A stretch of 36,211 nt of DNA from an uncultured Prevotellaceae bacterium (lineage in GTDB: Bacteria > Bacteroidota > Bacteroidia > Bacteroidales > Bacteroidaceae), in NCBI GenBank assembly GCA_947168045.1, contig CAMVKN010000039.1, positions 1 through 36,211 on the forward strand, written 5' to 3'. Position numbers and translations under genes: made by a program. Of this stretch, positions 15,883 to 26,100 are shown piece after piece. Each line of letters opens with the position of its first letter. Position 1 is the first letter of the stretch. A model generated the notes under the pieces. That model was given only the letters and a program-made list of their open reading frames with translations, was not told the origin of the DNA and searched no databases.

Positions 15883-17658
15883 TTACTTCTGCAGCATCTT
15901 CTTGCCGTTCATGATAATCATGCCCTTGAAGTTGACATTCACCTTCTGGCCAGCGAGGTTGTAGACCGTTCCGGACTGAGCCTCGGCGGCAACGATGGTG
16001 CTGATGCCCGACTCTTTGGCTGCGGGAGTAATCTCGATGCTCGAGATGAGGATGTTGCCCGTGCCAGAGTACTTCTGGAAGGTGTAGGTGCCGGCGTTGA
16101 GGCCGAACTCGAAGACATTGGCGTCGGGATAGAGCTTCAGGTCGTTGGTGTGCAGACCCTCGGCGTCAGTTAGACAGTAGTTGGTGCCGCTGACATTGAC
16201 ATAGCACTGGCGGTCGGGAGTACAGCCGTTGTCCAGCTTGTCTTCTGCTGCATCATCGGCATCGAGGTTCTTGCACGAGTTCTTCGAGCAGACAACCTTC
16301 ACGGTCACGCTGTCGCCCTCGGCCACCTGGAAGGTGATGCGGGTGTTGCTCATCTGGATGTAAGCTTCCTGACCGGCAGGCACCTGATAGGCAGACTTGA
16401 CGGCATCGGCATTGGCAAGAGCAGCGAAGGTCAGGTCCTTCACGAAGAAGTCGGCCTTGTCGGCGGTGATGGCTCCACCCTCAATCTTGTACACCTCGCC
16501 GGTGGTAGAGGTGGCAGTGGCCTCCTCGTCAAGAACGGCAGTGCCGCTGACGGTGATGACCTTCTTCTCCTTGATAGGTTTCAGCACGTAGACATCCTGT
16601 GAGGTGCTCTTAGTGGTGAAGGTGGCGTAGCTGCCGTTCACAATCTGCGAGTAGGCGCTCACGGTGGCGCTCTCGGTCAGCGTGAAGCTGCTGCCCTCCT
16701 GAGCCTCGCCGCCGTTGATGGTGTAGAAGTTCTTTGCACCCTCGTAAGGCGAGACGATGCTCACGCTGGCACCCTCAGCACTGATGGCGGGAGCGTCGAA
16801 GGCAAAGTTCACGTTGGCTTCGTTGTTGGCATCAGGAACGGCAATGCCGGCCATGAAGGCCTGGAACTTCACGGTCATGTCGGCGTAGCACTTGATGGGC
16901 TCGGTGTACAGCTTGCTGTCAGCAGTGGGCTCGCTGCCGTCGGTGGTGTAGTACACGTCGGTGGGCATGCCGTAGGCAAGACCCGGCGTGCAGGTCACCT
17001 CCTTGAACCACAGACCACCTTCGTAGCTCTGAGGACCGACCTTCACCTGAGGAGTACCCTCGGCCTCCTTGGCCTCAATGATGACATAGCTCAGGAAAAT
17101 CTGGTTCTCAGCACCAACATAGACAAGATAGTCGTCGTCGGCTGTCCATTCAAAACGGCCGACTTGCTTCTTGTTGTATTCACCCTTGATTACAACATTG
17201 TCTTCGCTCGTGAGTTTCTCTGACAGGCTTGCATCCTTTGCGATGATAGGATAACGTACGTCAGTATCTTTGTTCTTCTCAAAGAAAATGATAACTTTCG
17301 AGCCAGCGGTTACCTTCATGGCAAAGACATCCTGAGAAGTCTTCAGACGCAGTGAATTGAGGTGTGTGCCATAATCCTTATACTTTGCGACAATCTCCTC
17401 AGTGACGATTCCGAGCTCGTCAGCTGTTGAAAGGTCAACACTGCCCTTGTTGGTTGCCTTGTCATGGCCAGTGGGTGTGAAGAAGTGGTCGTCACCGAAC
17501 AGGATGCCTTTGGCAACCTTCTCGGTACCGTTGTTGGTGTAATCGTCGCCGACCAGCACATAGCTGTGCTTCAGGGGCACGATGTCGTCAACTGTGGCAG
17601 CGCTTGTGAGGCTTGCGAAGCCAACGAGTGCGCCGATGAGCGTAAAGATTTTTTTCAT
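15883..17658 (-). CDS. Large secreted protein with chitobiase-type C-terminal repeat and sorting-like tail
   Basis: A 591-residue exported protein (signal peptide about 1-20, LTSA-A) of unknown function. The visible domain is a chitobiase/beta-hexosaminidase C-terminal-like segment, VYYTTDGSEPTADSKLY (about 235-251), usually an accessory beta-sandwich in carbohydrate-active proteins. The rest is Ala/Thr/Val-rich beta structure without catalytic motifs that I can identify. The C-terminus (GTVYNLAGQKV, FKGMIIMNGKKM) matches the tail type of the adjacent pectate lyase, so both probably use the same export or anchoring route. It has its own promoter and terminator and lies between the SusCD-type operon and the lyase, suggesting glycan binding or adhesion. 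Function is not assignable further. Confidence 0.75.
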   Translation of the reverse strand: MKKIFTLIGALVGFASLTSAATVDDIVPLKHSYVLVGDDYTNNGTEKVAKGILFGDDHFFTPTGHDKATNKGSVDLSTADELGIVTEEIVAKYKDYGTHLNSLRLKTSQDVFAMKVTAGSKVIIFFEKNKDTDVRYPIIAKDASLSEKLTSEDNVVIKGEYNKKQVGRFEWTADDDYLVYVGAENQIFLSYVIIEAKEAEGTPQVKVGPQSYEGGLWFKEVTCTPGLAYGMPTDVYYTTDGSEPTADSKLYTEPIKCYADMTVKFQAFMAGIAVPDANNEANVNFAFDAPAISAEGASVSIVSPYEGAKNFYTINGGEAQEGSSFTLTESATVSAYSQIVNGSYATFTTKSTSQDVYVLKPIKEKKVITVSGTAVLDEEATATSTTGEVYKIEGGAITADKADFFVKDLTFAALANADAVKSAYQVPAGQEAYIQMSNTRITFQVAEGDSVTVKVVCSKNSCKNLDADDAAEDKLDNGCTPDRQCYVNVSGTNYCLTDAEGLHTNDLKLYPDANVFEFGLNAGTYTFQKYSGTGNILISSIEITPAAKESGISTIVAAEAQSGTVYNLAGQKVNVNFKGMIIMNGKKMLQK

Positions 17659-17740
17659 AGAATAATACAGTTAGTTAATAATTAGTGGTTATTTATTAAA
17701 GTTGTTTAGTCTCTTCTTCATTCTTTTACATAATACGGTG

Positions 17741-17771
17741 CAAAGTTACAAAATAAATTGTAACCGCCAAA
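17741..17771 (-). promoter_or_regulatory. Promoter of the 591-residue secreted protein gene
   Basis: Minus strand: TTTG (17768-17771), 19 nt, TAACTTTG (17741-17748). An 82-nt leader region separates it from the ATG. Confidence 0.78.
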
Positions 17772-17849
17772 CATTGTGTTGTTAAATTTCCGAAAAGATT
17801 TACAGAATGGCTGACATGCCGCCTGAGACATTTGAAACATGGCATTGCT

Positions 17850-17884
17850 AAAAGACAGAGACCGCCACAACCGTGACGGTCTCT
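17850..17884 (-). terminator. Probable terminator of the susC-susD operon
   Basis: AGAGACCG (17857-17864) and CGGTCTCT (17877-17884) form an 8-bp stem; on the minus strand it is followed by a short TTTT tract. It lies 18 nt after the stop of the last lipoprotein gene of the operon. Confidence 0.65.
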
Positions 17885-17902
17885 TGTTCGTGTTAGCGGG
17901 TG

Positions 17903-18436
17903 TTACTGCTTCAGCAGGTAGGTCTGCACAGGTGTCTCCACCACGTCGCTGAAGTGCGTAATGGTGATGACCTCCTGCTTGCCTGAGACGGCAACACCGG
18001 TGAAGATGGCGGTCTTCGACACTTTGCCCTTCTCATCGACGCTGCGCTTGAGGATGTCAATCCTGCCGTTGGTGTTCGAGTAGGTGTACTCGTAGTAGGG
18101 CAGGGCGTCGGTGTTCGAGTCGTCCTTCCACGTGCCGGTCGTCGTGCCCTCGCTCATCTTCACCGACACGGAGTCGGCCGAGACGAAGTTGAGGCTCTCA
18201 ACGAAGCCCTGAATCTCCTCGCCGTAGACATTCTTCTTCAGCCCGGAGCCGCGCACCCACTGGGTGCCGGCCAGGGTCTCGGGATGAGCCACCTTCGTGG
18301 AGTCGGTGTAGTTGTCCACCCACGACGGGTTGGCCGTGTTGGCATCCTCATATTCGTTGGCATCGCCGCAAGAGCTGATGCTGAAGCCCATCGTCAGGGT
18401 CACGGCGACTGCCATCCATATTCTTGATTTCTTCAT
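17903..18436 (-). CDS. Small lipoprotein at the end of the SusCD operon, function unknown
   Basis: A 177-residue lipoprotein: signal MKKSRIWMAV... SISSC with lipid-bearing C23, then an acidic N-terminus (GDANEYEDAN). The mature part (AGTQWVRGSGLKKN, a SVSVKMSEGTTTGTWKDD strand pair and ITITHFSDVVETPVQTYLL) looks like a small beta-barrel or lipocalin-type fold. I do not recognise a named family. It is the fourth and last gene of the run susC-susD-beta-helix lipoprotein, 43 nt downstream of the previous gene and before a terminator, so it is probably a surface accessory protein of the same glycan system. Confidence 0.78.
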   Translation of the reverse strand: MKKSRIWMAVAVTLTMGFSISSCGDANEYEDANTANPSWVDNYTDSTKVAHPETLAGTQWVRGSGLKKNVYGEEIQGFVESLNFVSADSVSVKMSEGTTTGTWKDDSNTDALPYYEYTYSNTNGRIDILKRSVDEKGKVSKTAIFTGVAVSGKQEVITITHFSDVVETPVQTYLLKQ

Positions 18437-18453
18437 AGTCTGTCTGTGTCTTA

Positions 18454-18481
18454 ACTATTCACTATTCACAATTCACAATTT
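18454..18481. repeat. Heptanucleotide array (ACTATTC/ACAATTC type)
   Basis: Four 7-nt units: ACTATTC, ACTATTC, ACAATTC, ACAATTT, overlapping the stop of the beta-helix lipoprotein gene. Same family as 8042-8083. Confidence 0.75.
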
Positions 18482-20849
18482 ACTTCTGAACGCGCCAGCG
18501 CGGGTCACCCACGTTGTTCTCGTAGATTTCATTGCTGGTGTTCTTGAAGTAGAGGTTGACGTTGTACTGCGAGGCGGTGCCGTCAAGGGCGTCCGCACGG
18601 TGCATGTTCTGGTCGTTGGCCGTCTGTGCCACGTGTGGCGGACAGGGGCTGACCATCAGGTCGGTGGCTGAGATATTGGCCACCTCTACCTCCAAGGTAC
18701 CGTTCAAGGTGGCGTTGCCGTCCTTGATGAGCTTGCCGAAGTTGTTGCTCGTGGCCGTCCAGGGGTTGTTGCTGAAGATGGAGCCGTTGGTCAGGTCGTT
18801 GTTCGTCGACCAGTTGTTCTCGAAGTTCAGCGTCACCTTGCCGGCCGAGCCGTCAGCCAGTGTCTGCGTGTTGCGGATGTCGGCACCCCACATGGCCAGC
18901 ACGCGCTGGTCGGCAGCCTGCTTGCAGAGCACGAAGAGGTTGTTCTTCACGTTGTAGACCGAACCGTTGGGCAGTCCGCGCATCTTGAAGATGGAGCCGT
19001 CGGCACGCGTGTTGAAGTTGATGAGCGTGTTGTTCGAGAAGGTGATGTACCAGGAACCTGATGTCCAGGCTATCTCACTCTGCTCACTGAAGAAGGCGGG
19101 GAAGGGGCAATCGTAGAACGTGTTCTCAATGACCTTCATGTCCTTGTAAAGGTTCGAGTTGACATTGGTTCCCGAGCCGTGAATCCAGCAATAGCCGCCG
19201 GCACCCTGGTTGTAGTAGCCGCAGTCGAAGAACTGGTTGTTCTTGATGAGCACGTGGTTCCACACCTTGTAGTTGGCACCCTGTTCGCGGATGAAGCCAC
19301 GCACGAGACGCTTGAAGGTGCAGTTCTCAATGACCAGCGAGTCGAGCGTCACGGCCATGCCGTTGCTGTACATGTTGAAGAAGTAGTTGCCTGTGACACC
19401 GCCCAGGCCGACGTTGTTGTCGCCGTAGTTGAATGCCTCGGGGTTGTCGAAGTCGATGTCGTAGAAAGCCAGCTTCTTCATGTAGATTTCGCCGCCCTCA
19501 CCGGCCTCTGGCTGACGGCCGAACATGAACATGGAGTAGGGACCGCCGTTCCACTGCTCGCCATTGGTGGCCTGGTCGTAGCGTGAGTGATGGCCGATGC
19601 CGCAGATGACGCGGGCACGCTTGCCCTGGGCCACGTCCTCAGGACGTGTGCGCAGGATGAAGCCCTTGCAGGTGATGTCGTTGCCGTCCATGTAGTAGGT
19701 CTTGCCGCCCTCAAGCAGGAAGGTCTGGCCCTCGGCGTAGGCAGTGTTCGAAATGAAGTCGTAGAGCGCGGGGCTGATGGGCGCTGCCTGGTACTTCTCA
19801 GTGGCCAGGGCGAAGACATCGCTGCGCTTCACCGTCTCGTCATCGGGCAGTGGCAGGTCGGCGGCCTGTGCATACAGCTCGTCGTAAGACAGCAGGATGG
19901 GCTCGCCAGGCGTGCCGTCGGTGCGTGCCGTACAGGTGTTGTACTTGGCGTCAATCTCGATGGGCACACGGGGGTCGATGACGTCGATGACATAGACGGA
20001 GTTGGCCGTCAGACCGTCGACGACGACGTAGCCGCGCTCGCGGTCGGCATCGGTAATCTCATAGTACTTCCACTTCTCGCCCACGGTTGAGTTGGGGTTG
20101 TTGGGCGAGGGAACGACACGCAGGTACTTGTAGCCCAGGTTGCCATCTTCGTCGATGTTGAAGTTCTCGTAGAAAGCATCGAGCTTGTCCTGGTCCTCGG
20201 GGGTGCTGAGGTCCAGGCCCAGCTGGCTGATGTTCGTGTTCAGGTAGACGTGCATGTTGTCTTCCTTCGTCTCAGCCTGGTTCACATAGACGGCGTAGGG
20301 CGTGGGGTAGCGCTCGGCCGTCTGGATGCCGAGGTACTCCTGCCACTGGCGGCCGTTGCCGTGGCCATACCAGTTGGAGGCGTGCTGGAAGCTGCTGGGG
20401 TCGTTGGGGTCGTTCTTGTCAAGGGGCGACAGCGCACGGATGGCGAAGCGGTAGTCCGTCTTGTACTGCAGGTCCTTGATGAGCAGGTCGAGCACATTCG
20501 GTCCGACGATGGTGTCGACGAGCAGGTCGCTGGTGCCCTGGATGCTGGCCCAGGCACTGGCACCGCCGGTGACCTTCGGCATCAGGGCCATCTGCACTTG
20601 GTAGCCGGCGCAGCCCTTCACACCGTACCAGTAGAGGTGGATGGTGTTGCCGTGGGGATAGGCACCGTCGAGTCCGCAGTTGTACGGATAGTCGTTGCCC
20701 TTGCCGCGGGTGTTGTCGCAGATGAACATGGTCATGAACTCACGGTCAGTGCCCGGCGCGGCGTTGTCGTCGTCCTTACACGAGGAGACTGTCAGAGCTG
20801 AAGTGGCAGCCAGGCCAAGGAGCATGAAGTTATATAGTAGCTTTTTCAT
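18480..20849 (-). CDS. DUF5123/DUF4957-like beta-helix surface lipoprotein
   Basis: A 789-residue lipoprotein (MKKLLYNFML... LTVSSC, C24) with acidic residues after the Cys, as in surface-exported lipoproteins. After an N-terminal fibronectin-like region (TIHLYWYGVKGCAGYQVQM, then LQYKTDYRFAIRALSP), the C-terminal half is a parallel beta-helix (LVIENCTFKRLVRGF, VLIKNNQFFDCGYY, YITFSNNTLINFN) ending in NVGDPRWR. This build matches the DUF4957/DUF5123 proteins that accompany SusCD pairs in pectin loci. It may bind or cleave pectic glycans; no catalytic residues can be assigned. It lies 36 nt after susD and is surely in the same operon. Confidence 0.83.
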   Translation of the reverse strand: MKKLLYNFMLLGLAATSALTVSSCKDDDNAAPGTDREFMTMFICDNTRGKGNDYPYNCGLDGAYPHGNTIHLYWYGVKGCAGYQVQMALMPKVTGGASAWASIQGTSDLLVDTIVGPNVLDLLIKDLQYKTDYRFAIRALSPLDKNDPNDPSSFQHASNWYGHGNGRQWQEYLGIQTAERYPTPYAVYVNQAETKEDNMHVYLNTNISQLGLDLSTPEDQDKLDAFYENFNIDEDGNLGYKYLRVVPSPNNPNSTVGEKWKYYEITDADRERGYVVVDGLTANSVYVIDVIDPRVPIEIDAKYNTCTARTDGTPGEPILLSYDELYAQAADLPLPDDETVKRSDVFALATEKYQAAPISPALYDFISNTAYAEGQTFLLEGGKTYYMDGNDITCKGFILRTRPEDVAQGKRARVICGIGHHSRYDQATNGEQWNGGPYSMFMFGRQPEAGEGGEIYMKKLAFYDIDFDNPEAFNYGDNNVGLGGVTGNYFFNMYSNGMAVTLDSLVIENCTFKRLVRGFIREQGANYKVWNHVLIKNNQFFDCGYYNQGAGGYCWIHGSGTNVNSNLYKDMKVIENTFYDCPFPAFFSEQSEIAWTSGSWYITFSNNTLINFNTRADGSIFKMRGLPNGSVYNVKNNLFVLCKQAADQRVLAMWGADIRNTQTLADGSAGKVTLNFENNWSTNNDLTNGSIFSNNPWTATSNNFGKLIKDGNATLNGTLEVEVANISATDLMVSPCPPHVAQTANDQNMHRADALDGTASQYNVNLYFKNTSNEIYENNVGDPRWRVQK

Positions 20850-20885
20850 AACGGTTACATTATTAACGTTTTTAACTCTTTAACC

Positions 20886-23033
20886 TTAATATCCATAGTA
20901 GTTCTTATAGGCACCTGCCGAGCGCTGGATGGCCAGGTTGGGGTAGGGCAGGATGTAGCGTACCGGCGGCAGCTGGCTGGCCTCGGGAATGGTGGACATC
21001 TGTTCGAGGGAGCCGTTGCGGATGAGGTAGATGTTGCCGCTCTGGTCGCTGCGTATGTAGCCATAGAATGAGTACTTGCACTGGTCGCGCGGTGTGCCGT
21101 TGTCGGCATTGCCCCACTGGTAGAAGTCGGCAATATTCCATGCCTTGGCCGAGAACCCGAAGTTGGTAATCTGGCTGGTGATGGGCTGGCTGGGAGCGCG
21201 CTTGTAGGCGTTGTAGATGCGCAGGCTCTTGAGCGACTGGTTGGGATAGCGTGTGACGACGCTGCCCGAGGCATCGATGGTGTAGCCGTAGTACTGGTCG
21301 CGGAAGAAGAGCACTGCCAGCACGTTGGCAATAGGCTCGTCGATAGTGTACTGGTGATAGTAGATGCGCTCGGGCAGGTTGTCAATGTAGCCAGAGCTGG
21401 TGTCGTAGCCGTCGTGCTCGTTGATGGCATCCTCGTAGCCCGTCATGCCACCCACGTTCTGCATGCCGGCGCTGTAGTAGCGCAGGAAGCTGTAGACCAG
21501 CTCCTCGCCGTAGTTGTTGGTGCGCACCAGGTCGCGCCAGCGGCTGTTCTCACCGGCAAACTCCCACTTGCGCTCGTCGAGGATGGCTTTCTGGAACGTG
21601 GCCTGGTCGGTGGTCACCGACGACAGATAGGCGGCATCGCCGTCAAGGAAGGCGCGGCTGTGCACCTGCGTGAGGCAGTCGATGGCCTTGTCAGTGGGAC
21701 CGCCGTTCAGCTCGTTGGCGGCCTCGGCGTACATCAGCAGCACGTCGGCATAGCGCATGTAGGGATAGTTGATGCCCGTGGCACCAGTGGTGATGTTGCC
21801 TAAGGCAGAGCCTTCGGCCGTCCACAGCTTCGACCACTTGTTGTTGTGCACGGTGTAGTCGTTGCGGATGTAGACGCTGTCAGCCAGGGTGCCGTCGGCA
21901 GTGGTGAAGTAGTTGTAGTACCACAGGCCGTTGACAAACTCGCGGCGCATGTCGCCGGTGCGGAACAGGAAGCGGTAGAAGGCGTTCAGACGACCGCCGG
22001 TGCCGCTGCCGCTCGTGGCGCCCCAGGGGCCCACGGTCTTGCCCTCATAGGCACCGTAAGATGGACCCTGCACATAGCCGATGTTGCCCGTCGACTCCTT
22101 GGCGAAGGGAATCTCGAAGATGGGGTCGTCGTTGTTGATAACCTGATAGTTACACTCATTGACAAACACGTCCTGATAGCGCATCTTCAGGCTGTGGGTG
22201 CCGCTGCTGATGACGGAGTCGGCATAGTCCATGGCCGTCTTGTAGTAGCTCTGGTAGTCGGCGGGGCGCTCCATGGTGCCGTAGCTCTTGGCATCGCTCT
22301 TGTTGGGGCGCAGCGAGTAGCCGCCGGCGGTGAGGGCGATGCGGGCGATGAGTGCCTGGGCAAACTCCTTCGAACAGCGCTCAACGGTGACGCTGCTGGC
22401 AGCCGACATGTAGGGGGCAATCTTTTTCAGGTCGTCGATGACGGCCTTCTGGATGGTCTCACGGTCGGCGATGGGGATGACGAAGTCGGTGCCCTTGGTC
22501 GAGGCAGGCTCGAAGGTGAAGGGCACGTCGCCGAACATCACCACCAGGTCATGATAGGCCATGGCGCGCAGGCACTTGGCCTCGCCTATCCACTGCATCA
22601 TCTGGTTGTCAGCGGTGTCGTAGAGCGGACTCTGCTCAGCCGAGGTGATGAACTTGTTTGCGTATTCGATGAGGTTGTAGGCAGCCGTCCAGAAGTTGTA
22701 GATGTGGCTGCCCTGGTCGTCGCAGTCTAAGCGCTGGTAGGTGTTGTGCGCGTGCGAATTATCCGAACTGATGACCATGTCCACATCGCTGTTCAGCGTG
22801 AAGCGTGTGTAGTAGGCGTCACCGTAGAGGTTGTTGACCAGTGCCTGGGCATAGACACCGTTCAGGGCACGCTCTATCTCCGACTTCTGGCTGAAGACGA
22901 ACTCCTCGGTGTAGGCCGACGGTGCGTCCACCTCTAAGTAGTCGTTGCAAGAAGCAAGAAGCCCCCCTCCAACTCCCCCAAGGGGGAGAGCAGTCGCCAG
23001 ATAAGCCACATATGATAATATTTTCTTTTTCAT
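20886..23033 (-). CDS. SusD/RagB-family surface glycan-binding lipoprotein
   Basis: The lid of a SusCD nutrient importer: it captures oligosaccharides at the outer membrane and closes over the SusC barrel. The lipoprotein signal ends LLASC (C29), followed by NDYLEVDAPSAYTEEFVF. Typical SusD helices and TPR-like segments follow (SEIERALNGVYAQAL, WIGEAKCLRAMAYHDLVVMFGDVPF around 175-200, YMRYADVLLMYAEAANEL). At 715 residues it is longer than many SusD proteins. Its signal peptide contains PLGGVGGGL, encoded by a C/G-rich palindromic element (22961-22990); removing it would leave an ordinary signal ending ...ATALLASC. It lies downstream of susC, separated by a spacer with the same element type. 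Confidence 0.94.
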   Translation of the reverse strand: MKKKILSYVAYLATALPLGGVGGGLLASCNDYLEVDAPSAYTEEFVFSQKSEIERALNGVYAQALVNNLYGDAYYTRFTLNSDVDMVISSDNSHAHNTYQRLDCDDQGSHIYNFWTAAYNLIEYANKFITSAEQSPLYDTADNQMMQWIGEAKCLRAMAYHDLVVMFGDVPFTFEPASTKGTDFVIPIADRETIQKAVIDDLKKIAPYMSAASSVTVERCSKEFAQALIARIALTAGGYSLRPNKSDAKSYGTMERPADYQSYYKTAMDYADSVISSGTHSLKMRYQDVFVNECNYQVINNDDPIFEIPFAKESTGNIGYVQGPSYGAYEGKTVGPWGATSGSGTGGRLNAFYRFLFRTGDMRREFVNGLWYYNYFTTADGTLADSVYIRNDYTVHNNKWSKLWTAEGSALGNITTGATGINYPYMRYADVLLMYAEAANELNGGPTDKAIDCLTQVHSRAFLDGDAAYLSSVTTDQATFQKAILDERKWEFAGENSRWRDLVRTNNYGEELVYSFLRYYSAGMQNVGGMTGYEDAINEHDGYDTSSGYIDNLPERIYYHQYTIDEPIANVLAVLFFRDQYYGYTIDASGSVVTRYPNQSLKSLRIYNAYKRAPSQPITSQITNFGFSAKAWNIADFYQWGNADNGTPRDQCKYSFYGYIRSDQSGNIYLIRNGSLEQMSTIPEASQLPPVRYILPYPNLAIQRSAGAYKNYYGY
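22961..22990. repeat. C/G-rich palindromic element inside the susD signal peptide
   Basis: CTCCCCC-AA-GGGGGAG (22973-22988) is preceded by CCCCCCTCCAA, the same half-arrangement as copies in menE, ilvB and ilvN. It is translated as LPLGGVGGGL in the hydrophobic part of the signal peptide. Confidence 0.75.
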
Positions 23034-23085
23034 CTTATATTGCTTTTGTTTCTTTTCTTAATTCTTTTTTCCATTCCCGCTTATT

Positions 23086-23115
23086 CCCTCCCCAGGGGAG
23101 GGCCAGGGAGGGGGC
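23086..23115. repeat. C/G-rich palindromic element in the susC-susD spacer
   Basis: CCCTCCCC-A-GGGGAGGG (23086-23102) followed by CCAGGGAGGGGG. The plus strand GGGG-A-GGG-CCA-GGG-A-GGGGG also fits a G-quadruplex pattern. It is the non-coding counterpart of the in-gene copies. Confidence 0.75.
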
Positions 23116-23116
23116 T

Positions 23117-26100
23117 TTAGAAAGTGATGTTAGTACCGAAGGCGAACATGCGTGCACGCGGGTAGCGGTTGTAGTCCATACCACAGGTCAGACCCGTCTG
23201 GATGTCCACCTCGGGGTCGTAGCCCGTGTAGCTGGTAATGATGAACAGGTTGGAGGCTGACACATAGAAGCGGGCCTTGGAGATGCCGGCCTTCTGGGTG
23301 AGCGATTTCGGCAGGGTGTAGCCGATGGTCACGTCAGAGCAGCGCAGGAACGAGGCGTCCTCGATGAAGTAGCTCTGCGTCAGCTTCGTCGTCACGTCGG
23401 TGGGGTTCCACAGGGTGCGGCCGCGGTTGGCGTTCTTGTAGATGTTTACGCAGTCATCGACATAGTAGAGCTTATAGAGGATGTCACCCTTCGTGCCGGT
23501 GAGCTGTCCGCTGATGTCGTTGTACTGCCAGCCGTCCTTGAACTTCTCTAAGACGTTGAAGAAACGCTTTGAGTTGCCTTCCGACGACGACAGGGTGTAG
23601 GCCGTGGCGTTGTTGATGTCGTAGTCAAGCATGTAGGTGAAGTTGGCGGTGAAGTCGAAGTTCTTCCACTGTCCGCTGAGGCCGAAACCGCCCTGAATCT
23701 TCGGGTTGGTGTTGCCAATGACGGTGCGGTCGTTCTCAGTGATGCGTCCGTCGCCGTCCAGGTCCTTGAACTTGATTTTGCCTGGCAGGGTGGCGATGCC
23801 TGAGTTGCTCGAACCGCTGACATCGTTGATGACCGTGACGTAGCCGTCCTCACGCGGAGCGCAGTTGCTGCTGGTGCCGTTGTCGGCCGAGCTGCTGCCC
23901 CAGGGTACTGCCTGATAGTTGTTCAGCGGGTCGAAGTAGAACTCGTCGAAACGGTACAGACCATCGTAGACGAAGCCGTAGATGAGGCCCACCTCGTCGC
24001 CCACCTTCAGGCAGTAGTCGTTGTAGCTGGACTTCCAGCGGTCGTTCTGGTCCCATACGACGTCGTCGGTGCCGTTCAGCTTGTCAATCTTCTTCTTGTT
24101 CCAGCCGAAGTTGACGTTGGCAGACAGCACGTAGTCCTTGCCCTGCAGGATGTCGCCGGTGACGCTGAACTCGATACCCTTGTTCGTCACCTGGCCGATG
24201 TTCTGCATCTGGCTGGTATAGCCGATGACGGAGGGCAGGTCGCTCTTGTAGAGCAGGTCGCGTGTGGTGTTCCAGTAGAACTCGGGCGTGATGCTCACGC
24301 GGCCGTTGAAGAGCGAGATGTCGGCAGCGATGTTGCGGGTGATGGTGGTCTCCCACTTGATGTCTTTGTTCGAGAACTTGTTGCCGCCGTTGTTGCCGTA
24401 GTACTGCTCGCCGAATGGGGTCACCTCGCCGAAGCCGGGGCCGCCGGTGGAGTTGATGGCGTAGAGTACGCGCCACATGTCGTTGTCGATGCGGTTGTTA
24501 CCCGACAGACCGAAGGCGGCACGGATCTTCAGGTTGCTAATCCAGCTGATGTCTTTCATGAACGGCTCCTCAGACATCACCCATGCACCACTGATGGAGG
24601 GGAAGTAGCCCCACTGTTTGCCAGGAGCGAACTTCGTAGAGCCGTCGGCACGGAATGTAGCCGAGAGCAGGTACTTGTGGTTGAAGTTATAGCTGGCCTG
24701 TCCGAAGAACGAGGCAGTGCGGTCGGCGGTGGTCAGGCTCGACGGCGACAGGTAGGGTGTGCCGAAGCCCATGTTGTTCCATGCCTCGCGGGCCGTGAAG
24801 GCGCGGGGGAAGTAGCGGTTCATCAAGCCGTTGGAGGTCTGCTGTGAGTGGTGAATCTCCTGGCCGACGAGGAACGAGAAGTTGTGCTTGTCCTCTAATG
24901 AGAAGTTGTAGGATGCCGTGTTCGTCCATACGTAGCTGAAGCGCTTGGTGTTCGTCAGCTCTGCCACGGGCTGGCTGTTGTGGCTCTGCCCCACGTCGGT
25001 CAGTGCGCCATAGAAACGGCTCTGGTCCGTCCACCTCAGGCCGATGGTGGCCTCCGAGCGCAGCGTCAGGCCCTTGATGGGCTTCCAGTCAAGTGCTAAA
25101 CCATTGGTATAGGTGTAGCTATGCTTGATGAGCTGGTTGATGGCGATGTCGTTCTTCGGGTTAGTGTAGTTGAACAGCTCCTCCTCGTCGGGGTCGGCGT
25201 AGGCCGGGTCGACGTAGCCGTACTCACGCAGGCCGTTGGTGGGACGGTACTTCAGCACGTCGATGATGCCGCCGGTGCCGATGTTGTTGCCGCCGGCACC
25301 TTCGTCACGACGGAAGGTGAACTTCGGATTGAACTGCAGCGACAGCTTCTTGTTGATTTGTACGTTGGTCTTGAAGTTCATCACCGTGCGGCGCACGCCC
25401 GAGCCAAGGATGACACCCTTGTCCTCTGACTGCGTGAGCGATACATTGAACTTCACCGTCTCCGAGCCGCCGCCGATGGTGACATTGGCTGAGTAGTTGA
25501 TGGGATTCTCGCCCATCACCTCGTCTTGCCAGTCGTGCGAAGGCAGGGTGGAGTACATGTCCAGGTCGTAGGGGTTGCCGAAGTTGGCCTTGAAGAACTT
25601 AGCGTTGGTTGAGCGTGTGCCGTTGGCAGCGTGCCACTGGTACTGGTAGTTGGCAAAGTCCTGGGCGTCCATCAGGTCGAGTTTGCGTGCCAGGCTGCTG
25701 ATGTTCAGGTTGCCGTTGAACGACACCTGCACCTTGCCTGCCTGTGCGCTCTTGGTGGTAACCACCACCACACCGTTGCCACCCTTGGCACCGTAGATGG
25801 CCGTCAGCGAGGCATCCTTCAGCACGTCGATGCTGGCGATGTCGCTGGGCGGAATATCGTTGATGTTGTCCACCTGGAAGCCGTCCACGATGTAGAGCGG
25901 CTCGTTGCTCTGCGTCACCGAGGTGCCGCCACGCACGCGGATGTTAACATCGGCACCTGGCTGACCGTCGACTGTGGTCACCTGCACACCTGATATCTTG
26001 CCTTGAAGGGCAACGGCGGCCGATGTCACGGGCACCACCTCCAGCTTCTTGCCGCTGATGGAGCCGACGGAGCCGGTGAGGTCCTTACGAGCCTTGCTGG

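Noticed and set aside
20250..22730. Plus-strand frames opposite susD and the beta-helix lipoprotein
   Set aside because: Val/Gly/His-rich antisense translations without family features; the minus-strand genes are clear.
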